From an uncultured Siphonobacter sp. (GTDB taxonomy: Bacteria; Bacteroidota; Bacteroidia; Cytophagales; Spirosomataceae), in NCBI GenBank assembly GCA_913774715.1, contig CAJYHS010000065.1:102957-166956 (forward strand): a stretch of 64,000 nt of DNA. Reading direction: 5' to 3'. A model generated the notes under the pieces. It was not told the DNA's origin. It was given only the letters and a program-made list of their open reading frames with translations, and did no database searches. Below are positions 16,859-25,320 of the stretch, piece by piece. The translations under genes were made by a program, and so were the position numbers. Position 1 is the first letter of the stretch, and the number at the start of each line of letters is the position of its first letter.

Positions 16859-18634
16859 CTATTTCTGGGTATCAGACACATCAGTCAGGGTTTTCATAAA
16901 CTGCACCAGATCGGCTTTTTCCTGAACGGTTAATCCCAACGGCTCGGGTGGTAAAGTCTGATTTGGTACGTCCAGTCCAATCCCCTGGCCGCCGCCCCGA
17001 TCATAAAACTCAACGACTTCCTCCAGGGTTTTGAAAACGCCATTATGCATATACGGAGCGGTGAGAGCTACATTCCGCAGGGTCGGTGTTTTAAACGCAT
17101 AACGCAGGACATTAAAATTGGCAATTTTCCCCGCTCCCCAGTCCGCATCCAGTGCAGGGTGATCCAGATCCGATTGAGCTGGAACGCCTAACACTTCTAC
17201 ATCTGAATGTTCGTACGAAGGGGGTAACATACTATTGGTTAACGGCATGAAGTGACAAGTAGCACATTTAGCTTTGCCAGCAAAAAGGTTTAACCCCCTT
17301 TTTTCTTCGACAGTTAAAGCCTCTGTATTTCCCCGCATGAACTGATCAAATTGTGAGTCCAAACGGATTAATGAGCGTAAGTAGGCTGCCAGTGCATTCA
17401 TTACCTGATCCGACTTTAGTTCGGAACCATAAGTTTTTCTGAAAGCTTCCTTGTAATTTTTATTACGGGATAACTTCGATACTGCCACCGAAAGCGAACT
17501 ATTCATTTCGAGTGGGTTTTGCATAACATCCGCAATCTGCATTTCCAGTGAAGCCGAACGGGCATCCTGGAATAAGGTCGCCTGCAAGGCTACATTCCAA
17601 AGCGTGGGAGCATTTCGAGCTACCGTTCCCTGATGGCTCAACGCCTGACTTTTGGGTAACCCATCCGTAAAAGCCTGACCGGGCTGGTGACAGGTCGCAC
17701 AACTCCGCTCTCCATTCCCTGAAAGCATAGGTTCATTGAAGAGCTTTTCGCCTAGGGTAATACGCTCTTCCGTAGCCGGCCAGTCGGGTTGCGGACTGTA
17801 TAATTCAGGTTGAAAAACGTCTTTATCAAAGATCCACCAGGCATCCGTTGCCAGAAAACGACCGTTGTCCCTCAACGCCGGAATACCAAAGCGTTGCTGG
17901 TCTTTATGCAAAGATTGTGATAAGGGACGCAGGCACTGGGTAAGAAACTCAGCCCGATCAAAAGTATCAAAATCGCCTTTTAAAGCAGTTTTCGTTTTTT
18001 TTAGGTAAGCTTCGGTTTCCGGGCTTACTTCATACGCATTAATCAAATCTTCGCAGCCCTCGAGCGAAGCCAGAGCTTCGGGTAAGGAATAATGCACTAC
18101 GGGAGAGTCGTAACCCGTAATCCCCAGCGTACCCAGGCGAGCCAATTCCAGTCGGAGAGCATCCCAAAAATGAACCGTCTGAAGTTCGTTGAGCCAGGGG
18201 TGCTTGGCTAATAACCGGGCATTGGCCTGTAGCTCCTGACACTCCTGCTGTAACTCGTCCAGCCGGGTAGTATCCAGTCGGGGAAAAATAATTTCTTCAA
18301 TTACCTGAAAACCCGTAGGCTCGATCAGTAGCTGATCTTCCATTTCTACCTCCTCCACGGGCGGGCCATTTATCTGCCGGGCCATGATGGGATCGTAGCC
18401 TTCCACCAGCCATTCAATTCGCTTATAAGCCAGCCGGGCTTTCAGAAAGGACTCTCGGGAATTAATGGTATCAAGGGGGTAACTCAGTTCGAGACGTTCA
18501 GTAGCTCGGTCAAACTCTGCCAGACGCTCCCGAAAACGTTCTTTCAGATCGTCCGCCCGCCCGTGTTCCGACCTCCACGCGGGCAGAGTAGGCAAGGCAA
18601 GTATGAACAGTAAACAAATCCATAAACGGGGCAT
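16859..18634 (-). CDS. Di-haem cytochrome c peroxidase (MauG/CcpA-like) with long N-terminal helical domain
   Basis: A 591-residue protein. A short signal peptide (1-20) is followed by about 270 residues of helical sequence and then a di-haem peroxidase domain. The haem sites are C312-A-T-C-H316 and C457-A-T-C-H461. Conserved segments RNAPTLWNVALQ and TPTLRNVALTAPYMHNGVFKTLEEVVEFYD are typical. Such periplasmic enzymes reduce peroxide or oxidise protein substrates. The N-terminal part has PTGFQVIEEIIFP, which resembles the GxHxxE segment of imelysin-like iron-uptake proteins with Gln instead of His; this match is inference. It is about 250 residues longer than a plain CcpA. Confidence 0.88.
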   Translation of the reverse strand: MPRLWICLLFILALPTLPAWRSEHGRADDLKERFRERLAEFDRATERLELSYPLDTINSRESFLKARLAYKRIEWLVEGYDPIMARQINGPPVEEVEMEDQLLIEPTGFQVIEEIIFPRLDTTRLDELQQECQELQANARLLAKHPWLNELQTVHFWDALRLELARLGTLGITGYDSPVVHYSLPEALASLEGCEDLINAYEVSPETEAYLKKTKTALKGDFDTFDRAEFLTQCLRPLSQSLHKDQQRFGIPALRDNGRFLATDAWWIFDKDVFQPELYSPQPDWPATEERITLGEKLFNEPMLSGNGERSCATCHQPGQAFTDGLPKSQALSHQGTVARNAPTLWNVALQATLFQDARSASLEMQIADVMQNPLEMNSSLSVAVSKLSRNKNYKEAFRKTYGSELKSDQVMNALAAYLRSLIRLDSQFDQFMRGNTEALTVEEKRGLNLFAGKAKCATCHFMPLTNSMLPPSYEHSDVEVLGVPAQSDLDHPALDADWGAGKIANFNVLRYAFKTPTLRNVALTAPYMHNGVFKTLEEVVEFYDRGGGQGIGLDVPNQTLPPEPLGLTVQEKADLVQFMKTLTDVSDTQK

Positions 18635-18821
18635 ACATAGCTTGGGTTTGGGAAGAATGGGCTCGTTTCTTAGTCAAAAGTACCGTTCTTTTTTAATGAA
18701 GAAGTCTCCATTCAGGAAAATCATTGTTAAGCTTATTACGTGACCGTTCAGGTAGTAATCGACAACATATGGTTATTTATACTCAATTTCAGATCAATTT
18801 TATGGATATTTTCAAAACCTC

Positions 18822-19919
18822 ATGTATCCTGAACGATTCTACCAACTGGCTTTATGGCTCACCCCCGGCGTAGGTGATATGCTTACGCGTTTACTGGTTT
18901 CTCACTGCGGCTCAGCCGAGGCCGTTTTTAAATTACCGCCGGGAAAACTCCAGAAAATTAGAGGTATCGGCGACTTACTATCCCGAACCATTTCCGCTAA
19001 AAATAGCTTCGCTCAGGCAGAGCAAATGTTCCAGCAATTGGACCAGGGCGGTTATACTTTTCTCTTTTTTACGGACAAAGCATATCCACCTCGACTCAAA
19101 TCACTTTACGATGCTCCGGCAGTGCTTTTTTTCAAGGGCCAAGGTAACCTTAATCACCCTCGAACTGTCGGGATCGTAGGTACCCGCAGAGCTACGGATT
19201 ACGGCAAACGCCTGACCGAAGAAATCGTTGAACAACTGGCTTCTTACCAGCCTGCCATTATGAGTGGACTGGCTTACGGCATCGACATAACCGCTCATAA
19301 AGCTGCCTTAAAATATGGATTACCCACTTTTGGCGTAATGGCAAATGGACTGGATACAATTTACCCGGCAGAACATCAGAAAACTGCTTTCCAGATGCAG
19401 GAATCTGGTGGGATCCTTTCCGAACAGCCCTTAGGTATCAAACCTGACCGACGCTTTTTTCTGAATCGAAACCGAATTATTGCCGGACTTTCAGACGTAG
19501 TAATCGTCATTGAATCCGCGAGGAAGGGCGGAGCCATGGGAACGGCTGAATACGCTAATAATTATAACCGGGACGTTTTTGCTATTCCGGGTAATCTGAA
19601 AAATCCCGGATCTGAGGGATGTAATTTTCTCATTTATCATAATAAAGCTCAGCTCTTTCTGGACGTTCCTTCAATGGTGGATAGTCTGAATTGGGGTGAA
19701 CGATCTGGCCAGCAAAAAGAGCATTTACTGGATTTAAGTATGCTTTCACAGGAAGAAAGCCAGATTATGAGTTTATTACGCGATAATGGTTCGCAACACA
19801 TCGACGATTTAGCCTGGAAATCCCAGATGCCAATGTCCCGACTAGCTTCCCTATTATTAAATTTGGAATTTCAGGGTCTTATCCGCAGTCTGCCCGGAAA
19901 AGTGTATGGACTTTCTTAA
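18822..19919 (+). CDS. dprA: DNA processing protein DprA
   Basis: A 365-residue protein. An N-terminal helix-hairpin-helix (LQKIRGIGDLLSRTI) is followed by the Rossmann-like DprA core with VGIVGTRRATDYG, SGLAYGIDITAHKAAL, FFLNRNRIIAGLSD and ARKGGAMGTAEYA. A C-terminal winged-helix domain starts at about 305. DprA loads RecA on incoming single-stranded DNA during natural transformation. It is the only competence gene in the window. It is followed in the same reading frame by the DnaJ-TPR gene after 72 bp. Confidence 0.95.
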   Translation: MYPERFYQLALWLTPGVGDMLTRLLVSHCGSAEAVFKLPPGKLQKIRGIGDLLSRTISAKNSFAQAEQMFQQLDQGGYTFLFFTDKAYPPRLKSLYDAPAVLFFKGQGNLNHPRTVGIVGTRRATDYGKRLTEEIVEQLASYQPAIMSGLAYGIDITAHKAALKYGLPTFGVMANGLDTIYPAEHQKTAFQMQESGGILSEQPLGIKPDRRFFLNRNRIIAGLSDVVIVIESARKGGAMGTAEYANNYNRDVFAIPGNLKNPGSEGCNFLIYHNKAQLFLDVPSMVDSLNWGERSGQQKEHLLDLSMLSQEESQIMSLLRDNGSQHIDDLAWKSQMPMSRLASLLLNLEFQGLIRSLPGKVYGLS

Positions 19920-19991
19920 GTTTGGCTCACGGTTTCGATTGATAAGCAAGGATTCAGTCGTAACCGCCGTTTTAAGAAAAATCAGAGACTA

Positions 19992-20807
19992 TTGACACAT
20001 TACGAACTATTAGGCATTTCGAGAACGGCTTCTGCGGAGGAAATCAAACGAGCTTATCGCCAGTTAGCCGTTCGCTGGCATCCCGATAAAAACCCGGATC
20101 AGTCGCTGGCGGAAGAAAAATTTAAGGCTATTAATGAAGCCTATCGAATTCTTTCGGACTCAGCGTTGCGGGCTTCTTATGATTTCAAACTAAATTCTGC
20201 TCAGAGAACCCAAACGCCAAATCCGCCACCAAGGCCAAAGGCTACTACCCCACCGCCTCCTTTACCGCGATCACCCTACCGAAGAATGATTATACCCGGA
20301 ATTTTCATTCTGATGCTTGCTCTGCTGTTCGGATTTTTCGGGTTGCAGCAATATAATCACAAACAAGCCGAACAGGAACTTGCCGAAGCCACCCGTTTAT
20401 TAGTGGATGAGGACACGCTGGTAGCTTTGGGTAAATTAAACAGGGCTCTTGTTCATGACGAAGAACTTCTAGCTGCCTACCGGCTTCGTGGACAGGTACT
20501 ACTGCATTTAAGAGAGTTTGAAAAAGCGTATAGTGACTTATCTATGGTTTCGCAGCAAACATTACCCGAAGAAGGGTTGGAAACAGAGTTAGCCACCTGT
20601 AGTTATTACCTGAAAAAATACGCTCAAAGCAGAAGTCATCTAACTAAAGCTTTGCGGACTAATCCTGAAAATGGAAAGCTTTTTCAGATGCGGGGAACTG
20701 ATTTCTGGCTAGAAAAAGACAGCCTGAGGGCCTGTGAAGACTGGCAACAGGCAGTTCGTCTAGGCGAGCAGGAAGCAGCGGGGTTGATTAGTAAGTATTG
20801 TCGATAA
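19992..20807 (+). CDS. Membrane-anchored DnaJ-domain TPR protein (TTG start)
   Basis: A 271-residue protein. An N-terminal J domain (1-66) carries the HPD motif at His30-Pro31-Asp32, which stimulates DnaK ATPase. A Pro-rich linker (77-93), one transmembrane helix (about 99-118) and C-terminal TPR-like helices (about 125-270) follow. No ATG or GTG is available between the dprA stop and the conserved HYELLGIS segment in this frame, so TTG at 19992 is the probable start. The orientation predicts a cytoplasmic J domain and extracytoplasmic TPRs. The role is likely to recruit DnaK to the membrane; the client is unknown. Confidence 0.82.
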   Translation: MTHYELLGISRTASAEEIKRAYRQLAVRWHPDKNPDQSLAEEKFKAINEAYRILSDSALRASYDFKLNSAQRTQTPNPPPRPKATTPPPPLPRSPYRRMIIPGIFILMLALLFGFFGLQQYNHKQAEQELAEATRLLVDEDTLVALGKLNRALVHDEELLAAYRLRGQVLLHLREFEKAYSDLSMVSQQTLPEEGLETELATCSYYLKKYAQSRSHLTKALRTNPENGKLFQMRGTDFWLEKDSLRACEDWQQAVRLGEQEAAGLISKYCR

Positions 20808-20891
20808 CGCCAATAGTTAGCGGTGAGTTGCGGAAACCTTAGTCGTCTCTATAGCTATTCATTTGCAACAACTGAAAGGCCAAAACTATAC

Positions 20892-20939
20892 CTAATAAGG
20901 CAAAACCCCGGGTGATCACCCGGGGTTTTGCCTTATTAG
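20892..20939. terminator. Perfect 48-bp palindrome, probable bidirectional terminator
   Basis: Bases 20892-20915 are exactly the reverse complement of 20916-20939, centred on GGTGATCACC. The inner part is GC-rich (CCCCGGGTGA) and the outer part AT-rich. It lies between convergent dnaJ-TPR and pyrE, 84 bp past the first gene's stop. Confidence 0.8.
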
Positions 20940-21019
20940 CACCCAGCGAGGTTTATATATCTATGTTAACAATCGTTATCTAACAGTCTTCTCTACCTTT
21001 ATAGGTTTTCACTTTCAAA

Positions 21020-21085
21020 CTGAAAACTGAAAACTGAAAACTGAAAACTGAAAACTGAAAACTGAAAACTGAAAACTGAAAACTG
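21020..21085. repeat. 7-bp tandem repeat (CTGAAAA)n next to the pyrE stop
   Basis: CTG occurs at exact 7-bp steps ten times from 21020 to 21083, giving nine full CTGAAAA units and a partial one. The array ends 3 bp before the pyrE stop codon at 21088. Such an array can change in copy number by slippage. Confidence 0.95.
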
Positions 21086-21087
21086 AC

Positions 21088-21735
21088 TTACTGTTTCCAG
21101 GTTTCAGGAGCCTGACGCCATTCTTTCAAGGTAGCTACCTGATTTTCAGAAATATAACCTAAAGGTAAAGCTGCCTGAACCAAGGCATTATAATCACTCA
21201 GGCAACGAAGCTTCACTTCCGCCTGTTCAAAATTCTGTACTGAAATAGGAAATCCATAGGTGAAGATCGCCGCCATTCCGACTATTTCGGCTCCGCCTTT
21301 GCGTAAAGCTTCCACAGCCTTTAAAGAACTACCACCCGTTGAGATCAAATCCTCAATAACCACTACTTTTTGCCCGGCTTCCAAACGTCCTTCGATCTGA
21401 TTACCCATCCCATGATCTTTGGGTTTAGGCCGAACGTAAAGAAAAGGCAGGCCTAATACATCCGCCACTAACGCTCCCTGAGGAATACCTGCCGTGGCTA
21501 CTCCTGCGATGGCATCCACATCAGCAAATTCTTTTTTAATCATTTCAGCCAGTGAATCTTTAATGTATGTCCGGACTGAAGCTGATGAAAGTGTGACGCG
21601 GTTATCACAATAAATGGGTGATTTCCAACCAGAAGCCCAGGTAAAAGGCGATTCGGGGCTTAAACGTACTGCTTTTACTTCTAAAAGCATTTCGGCCACG
21701 CGAGCCGCTACGATTTGTGAGGGTACGAGTTCCAT
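21088..21735 (-). CDS. pyrE: Orotate phosphoribosyltransferase
   Basis: A 215-residue enzyme of pyrimidine synthesis (orotate + PRPP to OMP). Motifs are SGWKSPIYCDNR near the N-terminus, AGVATAGIPQGALVAD, YVRPKPKDHGMGNQIEG and the PRPP loop VVVIEDLISTGGSS. I use the ATG at 21735; an earlier Met at 21816 adds 27 residues unlike the family. A TACCTTTG box (minus strand, 21740-21747) ends 4 bp before this ATG, which implies a leaderless transcript. The stop codon is next to the heptamer repeat array. Confidence 0.96.
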   Translation of the reverse strand: MELVPSQIVAARVAEMLLEVKAVRLSPESPFTWASGWKSPIYCDNRVTLSSASVRTYIKDSLAEMIKKEFADVDAIAGVATAGIPQGALVADVLGLPFLYVRPKPKDHGMGNQIEGRLEAGQKVVVIEDLISTGGSSLKAVEALRKGGAEIVGMAAIFTYGFPISVQNFEQAEVKLRCLSDYNALVQAALPLGYISENQVATLKEWRQAPETWKQ

Positions 21736-21739
21736 GCCG

Positions 21740-21747
21740 CAAAGGTA
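21740..21747 (-). promoter_or_regulatory. -7 promoter element immediately before pyrE
   Basis: The minus-strand sequence TACCTTTG fits TAnnTTTG, with only four bases (CGGC) between it and the ATG at 21735. The spacing is the same as for the rlmI-like gene. Confidence 0.5.
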
Positions 21748-21905
21748 GGAAATTCTGCAAGCCGTCGAGGGGTTGATTCGAGTTCCGTCGTCTTTTTCAG
21801 GAAACTTCTTTGACAAATCATTCTCAACTTTCTCTAAGCTGATGAACCATTTGGCTACTTATCTTCTTTAACAGTTTCTTACTTCTGGACTTTCCGTCAC
21901 TTGCT

Positions 21906-21914
21906 TTATCTTTG
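21906..21914 (+). promoter_or_regulatory. -7 promoter element of the Nudix gene
   Basis: TTATCTTTG contains TATCTTTG, an exact TAnnTTTG match, about 27 bp upstream of the ATG at 21942. No clear TTG lies at the usual distance. Confidence 0.5.
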
Positions 21915-21941
21915 TATTACTAACCATTTAGAAAAAGATTC

Positions 21942-22631
21942 ATGGTCCTGTTTATCAATGACCGTCCCGTAAAGATTACCGACGCTCAACGAGCCAATTT
22001 ATTACGGGAAAAGAGTGATTTTGACGTGGTCATTGATACCCGTCTGGAAGGAATTAAAACGGATCAGCTTCACGGTCATGTTTTAATTCTGAATGCTTCT
22101 CTGGCAACACTGGAACGTCTGATGAACATTCTACATGATGAACATCCGGCGGCTCTGCAAAGCATCATGGTGCAGGTAGCTGATCAGAAAGCGGCAGAAA
22201 CCCGATTGAAAAGTTACTTCAAAGTTGTAAAGGCAGCGGGCGGAGTCGTGTTCAAGGATAACAAAATTCTGTTAATCTATCGTTTGAAACGCTGGGACTT
22301 ACCCAAGGGCAAGCTTGATCCGGGTGAAAAATCACGGGAAGCATCCGTGCGGGAGGTAAAAGAAGAAACGGGCGTAGACGTTGAGCTCACTGAAAAAATT
22401 TGTACAACCTGGCATACGTACACCCATAACGGGAATCGCATTCTGAAGCGAACGAAATGGTATCAGATGACTTGCCTCAACGACGAAGAAATGACTCCGC
22501 AGTGGGAGGAAGATATTGAGAAGATTAGCTGGATGACGAAGAAGGAAGTCCAAAATGCCATGGTCGATTCGTATAGCTCTATTCGCTACGTGTTTGACCG
22601 GCTCTGGAGCACTGTACCCGCGAAAAACTAA
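21942..22631 (+). CDS. Nudix hydrolase
   Basis: A 229-residue protein. The first 90 residues form a separate, unrecognised region. The Nudix domain begins near KAAGGVVFKDNKILL. The Nudix box runs from Gly123 to Val145 and fits GX5EX7REUXEEXGU, with Glu129, Arg137, Glu138, Glu141 and Glu142 in place. Nudix enzymes hydrolyse nucleoside diphosphates linked to other groups; the substrate here cannot be assigned. The gene converges on the OYE-family gene with a strong hairpin between them. Confidence 0.92.
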   Translation: MVLFINDRPVKITDAQRANLLREKSDFDVVIDTRLEGIKTDQLHGHVLILNASLATLERLMNILHDEHPAALQSIMVQVADQKAAETRLKSYFKVVKAAGGVVFKDNKILLIYRLKRWDLPKGKLDPGEKSREASVREVKEETGVDVELTEKICTTWHTYTHNGNRILKRTKWYQMTCLNDEEMTPQWEEDIEKISWMTKKEVQNAMVDSYSSIRYVFDRLWSTVPAKN

Positions 22632-22638
22632 CTTCTGG

Positions 22639-22688
22639 AACTTCCCGAAAGTGATTACCTTTCGGGAAGTTGTTCTCAGGTTTTTTTT
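22639..22688 (+). terminator. Terminator between Nudix and OYE-family genes
   Basis: A perfect 13-bp stem (22639-22651 with 22659-22671) and a 7-nt loop, then a run of T at 22681-22688. It shares the stem word CTTTCGGGAAGTT with the hairpin at 41236-41249. Confidence 0.8.
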
Positions 22689-23751
22689 ATCGTTTAGCTC
22701 TTTCGTACTGAGAAGGCCACTTGATATCATCTCCCAATACTTTTGCTGCGTGCATGGGAAAATATGGATCCCGTAGCGATTCGCGGGCTATAAAGATCAA
22801 ATCGGCCTGCCCTTTCTGAAGAATTTCTTCGGCCTGATGAGCTTCGGTAATGATGCCTACCGCTCCTGTTTGCACCTCTGCTTCATTTTTAATCTGGTCG
22901 GAGAACGGTACCTGATAGCTGGGGCCTGCCTGAATCTTAGCATAAGAAGCCAGACCGCCCGACGAAGTATCGATAATATCGACGCCTTTGGTTTTCAGGA
23001 TTTTTGCCAGCTTAACGGATTGGTCTACATCCCAGCCATTTTCTACCCAGTCGGTTGCCGACACGCGTACAAACAGAGGTAACTCGGCGGGCCAAACTTC
23101 CTGAATTGCTTCCAGAATTTCCAGTAGAATCCGGGTACGGTTCTCAAAGCTTCCTCCGTATTCATCGGTGCGGTTATTACTCAAAGGAGAAAAAAACTGG
23201 TGAATCAGATACCCATGAGCTGCGTGGATTTCCAGCACTTCATAACCTGCCCGAACAGCTCGGCCTGCGGCATCCTTAAAGTCAGCGATTACCTTCTGGA
23301 TCCCTGCCTGATCCAAAGCAATAGGTTGCGGATCACTTTCATTAAAAGCAATAGCACTCGGAGCTACCGGCTTCCAGCCCCCCTCTGATTCCGGTATTTG
23401 ACCACCGCCCACCCAGGGGCGATAGACGCTGGCTTTGCGTCCCGCATGGCCCAACTGAATACCAGCCACGGCTCCCTGCTGGCGAATGAACGATGTAATC
23501 TGCTGTAATTTTTCGACGTGCTCATCTTTCCAGATACCCAGATCTTCGGGAGAAATGCGGCCTTCAGGAGAAATCGCTGTGGCTTCCTGAATAATTACTC
23601 CTGCTCCACCTACGGCCCGTGAGCCTAAATGAACCAGATGCCAGTCGTTGGCAAATCCATCAACGGACGAGTACTGACACATGGGAGAAATCACGATCCG
23701 GTTACGAAAAGTAATTTTCTTCAGGGTCAAAGGAGAAAATAATAGAGACAT
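22687..23751 (-). CDS. NADH:flavin oxidoreductase, old yellow enzyme family (YqjM/NamA-like)
   Basis: A 354-residue FMN-dependent TIM-barrel ene-reductase. It starts LFSPLTLKKITFRNRIVISPMCQYSS, where the Cys in PMCQYSS marks the YqjM class. IHAAHGYLIHQFFSPLSNNRTDEYGG and the C-terminal FMN-phosphate loop (GQADLIFIARESLRDPYFP) are intact. The family reduces activated C=C bonds; the physiological substrate is usually unknown, with detoxification of electrophiles likely. It is a single gene convergent with the Nudix gene. Confidence 0.93.
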   Translation of the reverse strand: MSLLFSPLTLKKITFRNRIVISPMCQYSSVDGFANDWHLVHLGSRAVGGAGVIIQEATAISPEGRISPEDLGIWKDEHVEKLQQITSFIRQQGAVAGIQLGHAGRKASVYRPWVGGGQIPESEGGWKPVAPSAIAFNESDPQPIALDQAGIQKVIADFKDAAGRAVRAGYEVLEIHAAHGYLIHQFFSPLSNNRTDEYGGSFENRTRILLEILEAIQEVWPAELPLFVRVSATDWVENGWDVDQSVKLAKILKTKGVDIIDTSSGGLASYAKIQAGPSYQVPFSDQIKNEAEVQTGAVGIITEAHQAEEILQKGQADLIFIARESLRDPYFPMHAAKVLGDDIKWPSQYERAKR

Positions 23752-23837
23752 ATAGGGAAAGATGTTTAAACCTGTGTATGAAATGCATTAGGTTAAACTT
23801 CCGTTCCCGTTCGAATTAATTACCACTTATCCGCTTA

Positions 23838-24296
23838 TTACAGATCCTTTACGGAATACGGTAAGTATTGATCTACTCGAGCTCCGTATCGGTGGAGATC
23901 CCGAATAATCGTGCTGGATATAGGAGCTAACTCTGGCGAACAGATTAAAAATACTGTTTCCAGTCCTTCGTACAAATCCCGGTTTACCTGAGCAATACTG
24001 TTTTCGTATTCAAAATCTGTTGTATTTCTCAGTCCTCTTAATAAAAAGGAAGCATCATATTCTTTTGCTACCCGAGCTGTCAAATCCTGATAAGGCACTA
24101 CCCGAACCGGATCATTGATAAATGTTCGTTGGATGGCCCGCGTCATTACTTCTACCGAAAAATATCTTTTCTTACTGGTATTATGCCCAATGCCAATGAT
24201 GATTTCGTCGAAGAGCTTCAGGCCCCGTCGTACAATATCTTCGTGCCCTTTGGTGAAAGGGTCAAATGAACCGGGAAAAAAAGCAATTTTCGACAT
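23838..24296 (-). CDS. coaD: Pantetheine-phosphate adenylyltransferase
   Basis: A 152-residue enzyme of coenzyme A synthesis (4'-phosphopantetheine + ATP to dephospho-CoA). It carries the nucleotidyltransferase motif PGSFDPFTKGH near the N-terminus, LLRGLRNTTDFEYE, and the C-terminal ISSTIIRDL signature. It lies 42 bp downstream of the DUF3822 gene on the same strand, a pairing often seen in Bacteroidota. Confidence 0.97.
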   Translation of the reverse strand: MSKIAFFPGSFDPFTKGHEDIVRRGLKLFDEIIIGIGHNTSKKRYFSVEVMTRAIQRTFINDPVRVVPYQDLTARVAKEYDASFLLRGLRNTTDFEYENSIAQVNRDLYEGLETVFLICSPELAPISSTIIRDLHRYGARVDQYLPYSVKDL

Positions 24297-24338
24297 ACGC
24301 GAAGAAAGTGAAGAATAATTGGGGTCCAGAGAAATTAA

Positions 24339-25178
24339 CTAGCTCAATAAGGTAGCAATGTGATAGGAAGGTGGCAAATGATCAGGTACGCCAGGTATTG
24401 AAACGGTATCGGGTAAGCCCAGCGACAGGTTTTCAACGTAATCGTATAGCCCCTGATAAAGGTCATCTTCAGTCTGCACGGCTCCAAACACCCAGGTTGG
24501 AATTTTTGAAGCGTCGATTTTTAGTTCATTAATGACAAATAAGGCGTAATAAAGGAAATCAGAAGCCGCCCGAAACACAAACCGATTGCAATAATGAAGT
24601 CGCTTCTCATTAATATAAACCAGCGTGGCCGCCTGTTTTTCTACATAAATCATCAGCCCCGTATCTTTTAACTTCGAACTGAGCTCCAGCAAAAGATCAG
24701 ATTGGTGGAATACCTGAATTTTCTCCAGCGGATAGATTTCAAGAATCCAGTCGGAAAATAATACCGGGAATGAAAATAAGGTAGTGGCCTCCCACATGGG
24801 GTGCAAAGTATGCTGAACAGTTTCCTGGCTTGTTACCAGTCCACGAGCCAGCGATAGAGTGCGAGCAGCGTATTCTTTTTTGAACAACGCCGTAGGTACC
24901 AGCGTAAATGACTGATTATTGACAATAAGCCGGATGGACTTCCAAAATGTTTTTCCCGAGATGGGATGCTTAGCTACAATCTCCTGAATTTGCGATAAGT
25001 ATTCTTTCTCAGAAGAAGTCTCAGGTAAAGTAAACTCGTCCAGCCACAGGCAAAGATTCTCAGTCGGATCAATAATACTGATCTGAAAATCTCTGGGATT
25101 GAGAGCAATAGTAAGAATATATGAACTAACGGATGTTAGTAAAAATGCCTCCTGCCGAAATTGAAAAGCGGGGGTCAT
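24339..25178 (-). CDS. DUF3822 family protein
   Basis: A 279-residue protein of a Bacteroidota-specific family found beside coaD. It has no signal peptide or membrane segment. The fold appears related to the actin-like ATPase superfamily in similar proteins, but I cannot confirm nucleotide-binding motifs here. The C-terminus (IPTWVFGAVQTEDDLYQGLYDYVENLSLG) is typical. The function is unknown. Confidence 0.75.
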   Translation of the reverse strand: MTPAFQFRQEAFLLTSVSSYILTIALNPRDFQISIIDPTENLCLWLDEFTLPETSSEKEYLSQIQEIVAKHPISGKTFWKSIRLIVNNQSFTLVPTALFKKEYAARTLSLARGLVTSQETVQHTLHPMWEATTLFSFPVLFSDWILEIYPLEKIQVFHQSDLLLELSSKLKDTGLMIYVEKQAATLVYINEKRLHYCNRFVFRAASDFLYYALFVINELKIDASKIPTWVFGAVQTEDDLYQGLYDYVENLSLGLPDTVSIPGVPDHLPPSYHIATLLS

Positions 25179-25320
25179 ACGCCTAGGGATTGGTTACTGG
25201 TGGTTCGTTACGGCTGGTTCACTCGGAGAGTGAGCAGGCCTTGAAGTACCAAAACTATCAACAATTCGTTAAACATCCGTTTTCGCGTGCTTACCAGACC
25301 CCCTTTTTCCCTTTCAGCGG

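Noticed and set aside
21020..21085. CRISPR-like interpretation of the heptamer array
   Set aside because: Units are 7 bp with no spacers, so it is a simple tandem repeat.
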